Below are positions 40,801-55,100 of a stretch of DNA of 64,000 nt, piece after piece. Numbering within the stretch: the stretch's first letter is position 1; the number at the start of each line of letters is the position of its first letter. This stretch comes from Solenopsis invicta. Lineage: Eukaryota > Arthropoda > Insecta > Hymenoptera > Formicidae. The notes under the pieces were generated by a model. It ran no database searches. It worked only from the letters and a program-made list of their open reading frames with translations, and was not told the origin of the DNA. The stretch is taken from positions 19,285,548 through 19,349,547 of the forward strand of contig NC_052679.1 in assembly GCF_016802725.1 (NCBI RefSeq), written 5' to 3'. Both the position numbers and the translations under genes were made by a program.

Positions 40801-43129
40801 AATGGCATATCTGTGGGGCATCGCGTTCGGAAATACTCCGAAATAAATGAGAGCTTTCAGATGAATCGATGAAAGGTCACAAACGTGTTATGGTGCCGCA
40901 GAAAGTGGCTCGTATGTGAGACGGGTCTCAAAAGTTTCTTCACCGGTATTATATACGCGCCGCATCGACGATATTTCTCTAGAAAATCTACGGAGTCGAT
41001 CTGACTTACTCAGAGATACGTTGTATTATTCGCCGGAGGGAATATTCGATGTTATCTCTTGTAGTATGTATTGTATCATCCAACAAATCTTTAATGTAAA
41101 TCTAAAGAATGTATCCCAAAACAATATTTGATAAACAATATTTGATAACAGATTAATATAACAATTAAATCAAAAAGTTTTAAAACTATCAATATTTTTT
41201 TATTTTTAATTGCATAATGTTCCATTTTTGTTTCATTTTTTATACATGTATTTTTATAATTTTAAATATGTAAATTATGTGCATAAACATAATTACGTAA
41301 ATAACATACATATAATACATGTATAAAAAAGATGCTGAGAATATATTGATTTTTGCCATAATATAATATTCAATACAATTGTGATACAATTGTGCTTTCT
41401 TTCCATCGTTGCAAAAATTAATGAGAAAATACAAATAATTTGGTAAAAAGGAAAGGTTTATCCGAAGGCTCATTGCCGCTCCAATATGTCAAATATACTA
41501 CTGGAGAATTCGAATGAAGCAAATATACGTGGCCGCAAAATTGCTCGATCGTCATCCAGTCAATTCCGGTGAAAAACCGCAATTGTGACCAGCTATCGAC
41601 ATTTCGAAAGATTGAAAAATTCAAAAAATTACGTCATTTTGATGAAAAAATTTCAATAATGTTGAAATTAATATACTGACATTGATAATATTCTATTAAT
41701 TTGTTGGAACAAAGATACCTTTGTCGACATAATAAATCATTATTTTTTTTATAATTGTCTTACAGCTAAAAAAATTATTAACTATGGAGACCATTAAAAG
41801 TTTGCTAGGCTTTAAGTACTCCAAAAATTTTTTTATAAAACAATAAAAGAAATATTTGAAGTTTCTATAATAGGTTACAAAAACGTTACAAGTCTTTTTG
41901 CATTTAACAGGCCATATCTTGCTCCTAAATTAAATAATTACAGGAATATTTACTAAACGTCAATTTCAGACTAATATTTGTACAAGTCAGAGCTGCACGC
42001 GCAAATTTTGTAATGAGTCTGCTTATTAAATATTTACCTTGAGTCAAACGTGAAATTCATATACATTATAAACACCTAACAGAGGTTGATTAACAAAATG
42101 TAATCAGCCAGATGGCCAACCGCAGACGCAAGCAATTCAAGCCTTAACGGTGAGCACCTCACGTAATTTTGGACCCGGCAATTTTCTCGCCTTCATCCTC
42201 GCGAAGCTTAACTCCCGCTCGAGCAGCGCGGCGCGCACGATTAAACGTAATCGTATATTATCGGGTTATATTGCGAGCGCCGGCCGGTGCTGACGCAGCG
42301 ATGTCGGTGTTATATCAGAGCGAAACAATTTTCTCCCTGGGTCTGCGTGCTCAAGAATCAGTGAAAAACATCGGAACATCTCCTCGAGATGATAACCACC
42401 CCATTCATATGAAGTACCACGATCGTGGTTGCGCACAGCACGAGAAATAATTGTACACCTGTCATAGGCCTTTCAATAGCGGCTTTATTTCTTAGGAAAA
42501 TGTATAAAATTTCACGAGTTGCTTCTAGAAAAATTTTGTAAAAATTTTATCTTGTATAACATTTTAATTTATTATTACATCATAATTATTTTAAATTTAA
42601 AAAATTAATCAGTTGCTATTATATTCACACAAAAGTTTTCAAAATAAGCAACACGATCTGTTTTTTTCCTTATTGTTCTATCCAAAAATTACAGATGACG
42701 CAAACTCTAAATGACTCGAACTGCTTATTTTATTGGAATATGCCCACGACAGAAATAATATCAAATGGCTCTCTCTGAAACTTTGCGCATTACCGACGAA
42801 AAAGACTGCGATTGGGTATACTTTGAAAGAGCAAAGGGGTTAAGGCGGCTTACGGCCTGCGAAATCGTGAAACTCGCGCTGGTTGTTTTCCCTTAATATT
42901 ACTTCACGTTCCGCCGGGGTTAATCCCCATTAGCGGAATCACGGGTGAAATTATAATAAAGCCGGGCAGCTCGGTTAAAGCTGCGTCGTGTGTTCCCGAG
43001 GCGTATCTGCGCGAAACGCGGTTCGCGTGCAATGTATGCAGATGAGGAGGACGGACAATTTTCTCGCAGTTATGGACGTGTGGCGTAGCAAGGTCCGCGT
43101 TAAATCTTAATGGAGGAAAGTAGCTTATA

Positions 43130-43163
<34 letters not shown>

Positions 43164-46100
43164 TCGCTATCGAACGCGCGGCTGTTAGACGATCGGTGCT
43201 GCTCATTAGTCGCCGGCGGTGCATTAATATTAATGGACTATCGATACCCGCGCGCGGGTAAAAGCTATTTAATAGCGCAGTTAATAGCATTGCGCACGGG
43301 GTTACCTCGCCGTTACTAGGGTCCATTAGCGAAATTATGTGAAATCGCAGCGGAATCAGACGGTATTGTCTCGGACGGATGCTGTGGAATACATTTCCGT
43401 AGTGCGCCTCGCGTTGGCGTCGACATTAACAAAAAATATGACAGTTGTGAAAGTTTCTTGTTTCGAGAACACTGTCCTCTAAGATATCAGATAATATACT
43501 TCTACAGCTGCTATGAATGCAAGTAAAGATTTAATAATAGATAAAAGAAAGTCGCCAATATCGGCACTTTATTTGGATAATATTTCTTAAACAAAAGTTA
43601 AAAATAAAACTTTAAAAACACAAATACAAACTAGAAAGTGTTTTTTATTAAATGATAGTCATTTTTATATTACTATTTTGTATTTTGTAATAATTAATGT
43701 TTTTGTACCATAATCCAAAAAGAGTGCTTGAGAAATTGGGCCTTAAAACTGGCACCCTAGGCCCTAGACAAATGGCAAAATTCAGACGAGGTCTCATAAG
43801 GAAGAAATTAACTGTAAAATAAATTATAATAAACTAAGTAATAAAATATATTTTTATGTATTAAGCAACAAAATTTATAAAATTTAAAGACCACAATTAA
43901 ACATTTCCACTTTATACTTTTTTTTGACACCTAGATCTATTGCGTCTGATGATATTTTTCTTACCTGGAGGCGTGTAACGTCTTATAAGTTAGCAGAACA
44001 AAGTGAGCACAATCAATTCAAACTAATTTTTGTGTTTGTTGCTCATTTGTTGCTAAAAAATTGCCAAAGAAAAAAATTTGTTGCTCTATTAATTTTTTTT
44101 TTTATAATGTTCCGCTATAAGAAAGTTCAAATTAGCGGGACAATACCTTTGTATCGCAAAAATCACACGCAAAAGCAACGTCAAAATTGTTGCTAATTTG
44201 TTGCTCATAAAACATGCTATTCTCGATATTCAGTGTACTTTACACGGCACTCCCGAGGACCGATCGCGCGCGATTGGGTATTCGGGTTCCCCTTCGAAAA
44301 ATTATTTGAGTCCACTGAAGAAAAGAGTTTAATAATATTTTTGGTAATATCTATTAATCGAATGTTTAATTGGCATTATTTCACTCAACATTTAGTAGCT
44401 ATTACAAAACTCTTTTTTTAGTGTCCTTTTCTTAATCCTGCGCAGAATATTTGCAAAGCATAAAAATAAAATAAAATAAATTGATTTAAGTACGACTCAC
44501 CGACCCGATGTGCAACGAGTGGAGTTACTCAGCTATGAAGCTATGGTGATTACTGTAACACACAAACATAAGATTTGAAAATTAAAACTGCGCTCAAAAT
44601 AATTATATTTCAATATTTCAAAAGTAATTCTTATACAATATAAGAAAGGTTTCTTTGAGTTAAAAAATATTTGTTTGACTCAAAGAAATTTGTGCAATGT
44701 TATATGTTATATTGATAAAAACAAAACATTGAAATATAGATAATTTAAATTATATTTAAGATTCCTTTATATTTTTTCTGTAACATTTGCACTTTTAACT
44801 TTTAATGAATTTATTTAGATATTTAATTAAATAGTATTATCTTATTCGTAAAAGGAAATAACTATGAATACAATTTAAAATATAAATGAATAAATGAAAC
44901 AATTTAAATGCGTCATTTAATATTAATGAGAATTTTTTGTTGCCTCAGTGAACGAGTCCTACATCATATATTGTAATATATCATCTGTTGATGCTAATGC
45001 TTGTCAATGTTCACAACATAAAACCTGACCGACATCACTTTCATTATCAGCAACCGCTTATCTCTCCGCGCATGCAGTCGAAACTCGAAGTTGCGTCTAT
45101 CGATCATTCCTCGAAGCTGACGAGAGAGCGTGCGGCATCATAACTTCGCCGGGTCGATCGGCTTCCGCGCTCCGCTGGGAACTTGTTCAGAGCGATTAGC
45201 GGTTCTACTCGTCGACGAAACACAGCAAGAGCCCAACAATACGCGAGTGGCAGATAGAAAGGCGGTAAAGAAAAATGGGTTAAGAGAAAATAAAAGAACG
45301 TCGAAGTCAAGATCTATATCAAAATGTTCCATACCAGTTTGAAGAACGAAACGTAATGGAATTATATGTAAATGCTCACCAATTAGTACGTGAATATCAG
45401 AAAACAATTCAAACGTGAGAAAAAAAATGAGACGAAGAATGAAACTGCACATAATATGTAAAAAGCAAGATATATTTGAGATAATTATTATTCATGCCAT
45501 GAGAGATTTGAAAATGATAATCGAATAATTAATATTTAAGTGGCATTAAGATTCTTATATGTCTCAAAATAATCGTCTTATTCCTTCTCATTCTCGAGTC
45601 CTCAATTGATAAACAATAAGATATGTCATATGCTTTAATATGAAAGGTAAAGGAGGAGGTGGAGATCCCGTCGTTTGTCCGGCAGGAGGCAAATCACGTA
45701 CAACGTCCTTCGCGGACTACCGAATTGAATTTCGGACAACACTTACGACGGCAGTCTCATGAATAATGCACCGGTCGCGGTTGGCAGTCGCGGGCGTCGC
45801 ACCCGGAAAAGTGTTGACCCTTTCGACCAAGATGGATGGGACATCCGTTGATTATCAAAGACAAACGCTCTCTCTCTCTTTCTCTTTCTCTCTTTTTTGC
45901 TGTTTCTCACCGTCGTGCGCGTGCACGGCCGACGTCGTCGACCGCCTCCGGCCACAGACTCCAGGGGCCACATACGTGGCCCCTCAGGATGGCGTGCCGC
46001 GAACGTTCCACTGATAATTTACAAGAACGATAGAGAGCCTGAGTAACGATGCTGCTCGTGTAAACGCGATCTCCCGTGAGGACGTTTCGTGCGCAAAATT

Positions 46101-49100
46101 AAAAGAGTGAATGCATAAAAACGTATTTATTAGTCGAGGCAGTTATTTTTTTTTATCATTTGCTTTTTATAACACCAAGAATAAAAAAAAATTTTATTCT
46201 CTAAATGTGAAAAAGCTGCTAAAGTTTTTATATTAATAACGAAATAAATTATAAACCAATTTTGAATCTATTATTTTCTCAGTTTGAATATCGAGTATCA
46301 TTTTTGATCGCCGTAAATAATCCACATGAAAAAGATAAAAACAAATATTTAAAAAAAAAAAAATTTTTTTAATTCAGGAGATGATTTGCTCACAAAGGCT
46401 CGCCGATACAACGTAATATCTGGCCGCATGCGAAATAAGGTGATACACTGCGGCCGCTATTACGTTTCATTGCACGACATTAGACGAGATTACGTTGCTT
46501 CTCGTAATGTTACGCCAGGCCTTGTGACTTAATGGCTTATTTCATCATCGTTCCACCTCGAGTATATAATACGTCCCTCCCCGTTGTGTGCGTCTTTTTC
46601 AAGAGCGCCTCCGAGAGCTTGCACGGTTTGCTATCATTTGCATAAGTGTTGCATAACCGCGACATGGAAAACGCATGCAATCATATGACTCACATCGATA
46701 TATAAAAAGTATCGATTTTAAGCGCAATGTCCTTTAATTTTAGCTCATAAAATTTATTGATATCTTGAGTAATTGAAACTTTTTTATTAAATTACCCCCA
46801 ATAAGTGATGTTATTTTATACTTGTTTTCTATATAGTATATCCCTATTAAAAAGTTTTATTTTTTTTAAATGTTATTCTTTAGAAGTTTTATTAGTGACG
46901 TCAAACTATAATGACACAACCATTGTTTAATTTGAAGCAATATTTCTTGACAGAAATATTGACAAATATTATATTTTGCAATTTTTGTAACTTCTAAAAT
47001 TAAATAAGTATCTTTATAAATGGTATATCAAATTAAAATAGTGAATAAAATTTAACTAAAAATAATATCTATATTTAAGAATAGTTTTTCACATCTAAAG
47101 TTCTAAAGCTTGATTCCTAAAATATTCTCCGAATATTTGTACATGTGTAGTTTAAAAACTTCAATTTAAAGAAAATCTAATCAAAGCTGACAAAAAGAAG
47201 TTTGTTTTAAACTATTTCGCTAGGAACTTCTTTGGATCAGAGGCTATACTGAGTACTGAATACATAATAAATTGCGAGAAACAAGAATTGACAATCGTGT
47301 AGCAGCGAATCGATGTCTTACTCAGCGATTCGCAGAGGAAGTCTGTGTAGCGGCTGAAATTCGCTTCAAATCCGCTTGCCAGTTCCCGATTTCTACGCAC
47401 ACGAGAGTGATGCACGTGCACGGACATCATTAATCTTGCCTGGCCAATGATCAACGACCTCTCTCATTGACTACGGCGTACGAGCATGCGAGGCGTACGT
47501 GTGCGGTCCCGTGAACGGCTATCGACGAGCGCACGCGGCTCTTCTTACGCGGCTCTCGACGAAAGTCCATAAAGCATTTCTAACAAATGTAGTTTACACA
47601 CACTATGAATCATAACGAGTAACCTAATTGAAGAGCTATACATATAATTAGAGTACAGAGATAATAACGTTCCTCGATATATTTATTGCCTTCTGAGATA
47701 TTCTATTGCGTAACTTTAAAATAATGCCATTTGACAATTACACATTCTAATCACATATTACATTAAACATACAACATTAAATTGTACATCACAAAATTTA
47801 TGTTTTATATCAAATAGTATATTAAAATAATAATTTTTTTTTCTTTATAGTTTTCTTTTTGTAAATTTTTTAAATTAAGTTTGTGATTGTCCGTATACTG
47901 AGAAAAACATTTGTTAAAAAACTAAAATATTTAGTCCGATACGAGCAACTAAACATAGATTGATTCAATAGTTATTTAGTTACACAAAAGAAAGTATAAT
48001 TCATTCATGTCAATCATTTGAACTTTTTACCAAGACTTAATTAAACAAACTCAATATTTAGTTGCACGTATCAGACTAAAAATATTTTAGTTTTCCAACA
48101 AACAATTTTTTTCCTCAGTGCGTTATTGGTAATAAATCACGCTTAGTAACAAAGATCGAGTTTTAAACCATGTGAAATGTCACGTTGGACGTGACAGCTA
48201 TTACACGGCAAGAATTTTAATTGCGACAAATTTATCTCTCAATAAAACGCAATAGGCCATTGTCCGCCGAGGCACCTAATTAGATCGGAAATGTAATAAC
48301 ACGTGGAATAAACTCCTGATATCCGCCTACGCGCATGTGAATACACGCGTGTCTTAGTAAGTAATGTACGATCGTGTATACTGGATGTTCCAGAGAATTC
48401 GCAGAACGCTTATAAAGCGGTTTTATCCCTCAAACTTCAATGTCACATTTTATTACAATTTTTTAATTTATTATAACATTATAAATATCTGAACAAATTA
48501 GAATACACATTTATCGACAGATTGACATTGATGGTGCATTTATTTATTTGCATTAGAATATTAAAGGTCCGGCTAGAATAAAATTATCAGTTATCTTTTC
48601 AGGATTAAATCAGCATAGAGATTTTGGTATCGTTTTTAACGAGGAAAACCGTCCCTAAATAAAAAGAAAACACTGCCTTATCATTACAGCAAACTGTCGC
48701 GAACACCCGGTATAACTGCCCTGTAAAACGGTGTCACACCGCCGCGCTCCGTTGGGGTCGTAGGGATGCGAGGCTGTTCCGCGAGTAGGCGGGGATTATT
48801 AATGACCACAGGCTGCCTTATCTTTTCCACTTCCTGTTCGAGATACATAATACGTGGGCCGCCTCGCGCGCGCAGTAGTTGCATCGTGTCGCAACATTGT
48901 GCGTACGGCCGGCTTCTCGGAGGTGCGCTCTCGTCTCATTGTGTGTGCCTCTCGCGTAACTCGCGACGCTGCGCATGCACCCGCGTATTTATCATCGCCT
49001 GAAATCGCAGCAGCGAGGAATGACTTGAGCGAACGATTAATCGTCGTTATCCTCGATCGCGCGGAAAATTTCATTGCCGTCTCGCCGCGGCAGCACGTTA

Positions 49101-52100
49101 TATCGGACAGAATGTCTCGACGGCATTGTACAGTTATGCAGCTTCAACTTCAGCGAGATCTAAATTTTGTAATACCGTATCCAATCGTCGAGGTATTTAA
49201 CGCAAATTGGAAAGTGTGTTGTAGCGAAATGTAACATTCGAAATTTGCGCAATAGAAAATGTAATTATAATTTACACAAAGCTTCGAGTTTTGTATTGTA
49301 ATATCGTATTAAATCGTTGAAATACATATAACGCAGATTGGAAAGTTGTAATAAAATATAATGAACATTCGGTACAAATTCGGTAGAAAATACCGCCCCA
49401 TATTTACTGTTACCCGAAGAAATATTTTGCATCGTTCATATTGTTACACACAAATTACGTATGATAATACTGAAATATATCGAATGTCATAATTGTTTTG
49501 TATGCTACTTTTTATTCGTAATTTTTTTGAATTTTTCTTTCTTTAAAAAAATGAGAAAATACTGAAAAAATATTGCTGTGCATTGGACAACCTTATCTTC
49601 CCTCATGAACCTGAGAGAGAGTCCAGGAAAGAATATAAAAGTAACCCCCTGGAGGAATGAGCGTTACGGGTTTTCTTATTGGCGAAATTAAAGAACACGT
49701 AGAAATGCAATTGGCGACTCTTTATGCAACTTTCTAAGGATACTAGGGATCCTTTCTCGTGCCCGAGAGCGGTTCACGGATTTACAGGTCCGACGAGAAA
49801 GAGGTCGGAACCCTCGCATACGAGTTCTCGAGGGGTAGATTCAGATTTTCGATATTATTTGCTTTGTACCGCGCTGCAGGGAGAGGAGAGATGTATGTAG
49901 AGAGAGAAGACGAGAAACTGTGCAAATCCTCGGTAACAGGAGGCGAACACGAGGCCCTGTCCCGCCCCGTTATTCCTCCGGAAAATCGCTTCGCCTATAA
50001 TAAGCCCAAACGATTGCTTCGCGAAATTGCTTTTCTTCAAACAGAGGCGTTTGATGTCGCATTTCCTTTTTGACGGATCGTAATCGCGCGCGTGTTAGTG
50101 CGCTCCAAGCTGTCAGAAAGACAGAAAGATTCCTTTAGACCTTTAACCGACATTTCCTATTTCGTATTCATGGGCAAATGGGCGACGTGGAATATTTGTT
50201 TCGCGTGAACAACTTGTAAAAAGATACATTAAGGTCTCGTTATCTTCCGGTATTAAATAGCAAAAAATTAATGTTAGCGCGAACATGAGTGATGTGTAAG
50301 AGATGATTTATAATTCGGCAAATGTAATTTGGAAAGCGACAGAAATAGTAACAAATTACACGAATAATTTTTCTACATGCTTTTCAAGAATTAAATAATA
50401 TTGTTGATCAATATCCAACAATCGAAAAGGAAGCGTAAGCGTGGCATCGAGTGTGTCGAGATTTATCTTTTTAGAGATCAGTGAGCGCGTAGTAAGTTTC
50501 CCCTAACACGCTTCGTGACACGTCAATTTTAAGGGACTTATTTATGGGTTGCATTTCTTTAAATATTTTTAATCATTAAGAAATAATTTAAATAAGTTAA
50601 TAATGAAATAAGTTCAAAGTTACAAAATTTATTGTTATATGAAAAAAACTTAATGTACTAATATTGCATCATACATCATAATTCTACGAACGAGCAGAAA
50701 TTATTTTATAATTACATATTTCTCTTGACGGTGAAATACCACACGGACTTAATGTTAACCTAGTCACCTTCACGAAACGTGTTAAGAAACTTTGCTGAGA
50801 AATTAATTACGATATAAAGAATTGCTTTTATATAATATATAGTATGTCATATATATCTAGCTCTCGCATTTGTATTTATTTTTAGCGTATAATTTGACAA
50901 AATTTTTTTTGCAGCTCCTATGCATCCAGAACATTCTATGGGACAACCGTCAGGCGATAAATTTTCCACGGGGATATCAGGGCCAAGCTTTATTGATGGG
51001 TGAGTATCATGGACTTAATTCTTACTTAAATCACAATATAAGTAATTTTCCTTTTTTGCTCGCGTGATTAATAAAATATCAAACACTTTCGCAAGTCGCG
51101 AAACCATTCTTGAAAATAATTTATACGTCTTCATTGCTAAAACGCGCAAATTATATTATTTCTTATCCGATAATTATAAGAATTATTTATTACCAAGGAA
51201 AAAATATCCCTTCAAAATCTTTTTTTTTTAAATAGATTATCTAAATTATCTAAATAATTTTATATAGATAATGGCATACATTGTTGCCATCTCACAGTGC
51301 AATTAAACAGTAGAAAAATAATCTGTTGTTCTAATATTATTACAAGTTAAACAGAGCATTAATATTATTATATATCCAAATAGAATATCATAATAAGTCA
51401 CAACGTTAAAATATCATAAAAATAAATCGTAATTGACTCAAAGTGTAATTTTTAATAAAATTATTTTTTAATCATTCTGACATCATTTTGGTGTCACGAT
51501 GATTTTTTCTTTTACTTAGATAAGATTTGTTAGCCTATTATAAAAAATTTGCTACTTACCAACTCGATGCGCAACCAACGAAGTTATTCAGCCATGAAAC
51601 TGCGATGATACTGTAACACATAAACATAAAATTTAAATTAAAACTGCGCTCAAAATAATTAATATTCCAAAAGTTATTTCTTATGCGCACATCAAACTTT
51701 TAAAAATACGACTTCTAATTAGAGATATTTACTAATATAATCCGATAAAATACCTTTACAAATTTCAATTTGTATAAAATTTTAGATGATTTCTTTTTTT
51801 TTAAGTACTAGCGATATAATGAGATAAAATCAAATAGAAAGAAGAGAGACTATTAATTTCATATAAATAGGAAATTATATTACCCTAAGGTTGCTTCGCC
51901 GCAACCCCGCGCTCCGCGCTGTGTGACGTCATCACGACGCTACTTGTCCTGCTCAACTTTGCGTTCATGCATTTTTTCCAACATTATACGGACAATAAAT
52001 ATCATATGTTGTCTTTATGATAATTACTTATCGTAATCAAACGAAAATGCGGATTAAAATGGCGAGCCGATTTCGTTCCAGCGCGCGCGGTCAACTTTAC

Positions 52101-55100
52101 GCGTCAAGATCGACGCCGCGCTCGCGCCGTGGCCACGCAGCACGCGAGCATCGAATCTGCATTATGCGATGATTGCATTTGTAATAAATATTAATACGAA
52201 GTCGATATAAGTCGCGCTCACCTGTTAAACGAGTCGCGTTAACGCATTTGTTCTGCATCCGGTCCGCCCCGCGTCCGCCGCGCTCTGTGTAAATGGAACG
52301 TGAATATAGCGGCTTCATCTTCCGCGCGGCCAACTTCACGCGTCAAGATCGACACTACATCCCGCGTTTTTTAACTTCATGCACTTTTCGCATTACGATG
52401 CAAATTATTATTATTTTATATTCAAAACGTGTCTCAGATTATAATTATTTTTAAAATAAAGACAAAAAGTATCAGTAAACTAGCTGTGCCTCGCCATGCG
52501 TTGCTGTGGCTCAGTCTGGTTAAATGGAAAAGTAAGAAAAGAGAAAGCGCGGTATGCAATTTTTATATAAAAACACGCGCGCATTTGAATGCAACGTTAT
52601 TTCAAAATTTTAAAGCATTTGTTGAAGAATTTTCGGAGATTTAAGATTTTGAACAAACAAATATTTACATTTTTATTTATATAGATAGATAGATTAAAAT
52701 GTGAGTTAAATTGATCCTCTACATGACGATCAATATATATCGAGTAATCAAAAATAATCGATTTGATCGATTACTTCTAGCTGGAAATTATCTCGGGGAG
52801 CTATATCGTGCTGCGGAACAAAACCGATGACTATCCGTGTTATCCATTAAGAATATTTATGGATGTAATATACAGGGTGATTCATAATGGTTGTACCCAC
52901 TTTTTAGGAGCTTAACTTATTTAATATAATATTAGAAATTACAAATGCGTCGGTAAGTCATGGTAAAAAGTGGGTACAATCATTATGAATCGCCCTGTAC
53001 GTTCTTATGAATGGCCGCTCTCAAGTCTTCTCTCTGGTCGTAGCTACGTAGTTCAACAAGCACGTTTTACGCACGTCGAGTCGCTAGTGTACGGGTTTGA
53101 CTTGAACGCGGTTATGTTCGCTATTCAGATTCAGACTGCCCGTAGCGTCAGTTTACAAATGGTTGACACCGGGTGTGGTGTCAAATGACGCGAGCTCCTG
53201 CACGTCAAGCCAAATGTTTTGATAGTTGATCTACGAATTATGAAGCTACTCTTGTACCTAGCATTGTTGCATAATACGTGTATTTTTGTACGAGCTGTAA
53301 ATAACGCCGGGAGCACGACGGAGCCGAGGTAACGCGTCGCGTAGTTCCATCGTTTCGCGAGGTTATATAGAATTACGAGAACAAGCATTTTTTTTAAGAT
53401 AATACGGCCTCTCGAGCGTAAAGTTGATACGATTGATAAGTAGTCGGACAGCGACTGATAGCAGCCGATCTATCTTCGATTCACTTTTTAATGTTACGAA
53501 TAAAAGCTAGAAATTCAATTTTTCTGTTACCCCATTGGGGTTATGTTTTGAAATAATAGCGCGTCTATTCCAGTTCGAATCATCACATAAAAATATCACA
53601 AATGACGGTTGTTTTTTAATTTATCAACGTAGTTTTGCTTTGACTACTTTACTAAAATAAATTCATGTGAAATTAAAATTACTTAAAGTACAATTTTTGC
53701 CAATGCATTTTTAATCAATAAATAAAGCAATAAATAAAAGAATTTGTACAAGATTAGTTGTCTTTTTATTGTGACAGCATGGGACATGGAGACATGTTGG
53801 ACATCTCAGGAAGTGGAATGTCTACGCCTCACATCTCCCACTTGGCATCTGTGAATCCCTTCAACGCACATTCGCCGAGTCCACAGCCAACTAGTTCACA
53901 ATCCAGCACCATGGATTTCAATACACTCAGCGGCCTTACTAATGGCAATATACAATTCCCTCCTAATGTGAATTTCGATGAAATATCAAGCATAAGTTCA
54001 GTTCCAGGCAGAAAAGACAATCATAGAGGAACTTGCGAGGTTTGTATTTGAGTGTATAAAAATAAATTTCAGACATTGATGTGTACAAAGGAGTTACAAG
54101 ATAATTGAATTTTTACAGGTGTATATAGGAAAAACCTGCGCACAATTTGTAGGAAACCAATCGGTTTATATTATATATCCCATGACACAGAAAATGCTTG
54201 AGGAGAAGTTAATGAAAGCCTTTCAAGTTATCAATTTCTCAAAGTACGTTTAAACTTTTTTTAATATATTGAAGTCTTTGTATAAAATATTGCATATTAA
54301 ATATGGTGAAAGAAAAACTAAAATATTTTTAATCGTTTTTTCACAGCGAACTCTCGTCGAATTGCGAAGGGTATGCAAAGCCGTCCCTTTGTTATTCCGC
54401 CTTCCCGATATGCCGCGATCCAGCTAACGCTCAGAAACCGAAGAACGCGGAAGCGAGCACGCAGCTCTTCAATCTCCTGAATTCCAAACAAGACGACTTC
54501 TTAGACGACGGAGACCGCGACGACACGGATGATTTTTCGAAACTGCACAGCGTTCCTAAACGTAGTCCTACCTTGGGTCCAGGTTTCGACTTTATACACA
54601 ACGAAGATGGGAAATCAACTAACAAGAAAATAATTAATCAGAGTTACGGCGACATGCGAGCGTCCAGCAGAAACGAGATTAATCGCAAATTACGAAAGAT
54701 ATGCCGGGAGGAGTGTGAAATGCTAGAGAATGAGTTGTGTAGGAAGGAATACGCGATAGCGAAGAGGCATCCGTTGATTGGGCATCAAGTGCCTTTGGTC
54801 GAATGTTCCGATTTACCACTGGAAGGGACAACTGAGGCTCGTGATTGCTTAACGCTTGGATTGTCTGTGGCAAATAATGTGCAAGAAAGTATGTATTTTT
54901 GACATTAATTTTTATCTCAAATCTAACGTACTGTGAGCAATTAAAATTAATACTTTTCAACACGTTTTACGCTGATCTTGCAGTATGACAAGTTCTAAAA
55001 AATATTTTTCCCTTTCTTTCTCTATATATGCTAAAAATTATTTTTTGGTTTTTTAGCTATTAGCTGTATATTGTAAAGTAAATAAAGGGTATTTTCTATC

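Larger units (their letters stand above)
17929..50914 (+). other. Ror giant intron (33 kb)
   Basis: GTAAGT donor and TTTTTTTGCAG acceptor with matching phase (G plus CT = Ala) on either side. No conserved exon seen inside. It holds several MITE-like foldback elements, a tRNA-like relic, a minus-strand coding remnant, microsatellites, a 19-A run at 27896-27914 and CpG-rich patches (about 21290-22060, 23040-23400, 24010-24450, 29090-29560, 35760-36320, 42900-43400, 45060-46080, 48690-49140, 49600-50160). The patches are candidate regulatory DNA only by composition. Confidence 0.85.
51000..53777 (+). other. Ror intron (2.8 kb) filled with repeats
   Basis: Donor GTGAGT at 51000, acceptor TTGTGACAG ending 53777, phases matching. 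Between about 51554 and 53000 it consists largely of repeat-like material described in separate entries. No exon seen. Confidence 0.85.

Noticed and set aside
42904..43326. 140-codon minus-strand open frame
   Set aside because: Contains a Ser-Leu repeat that is simply the translated AG microsatellite at 43132-43161; no other protein features.
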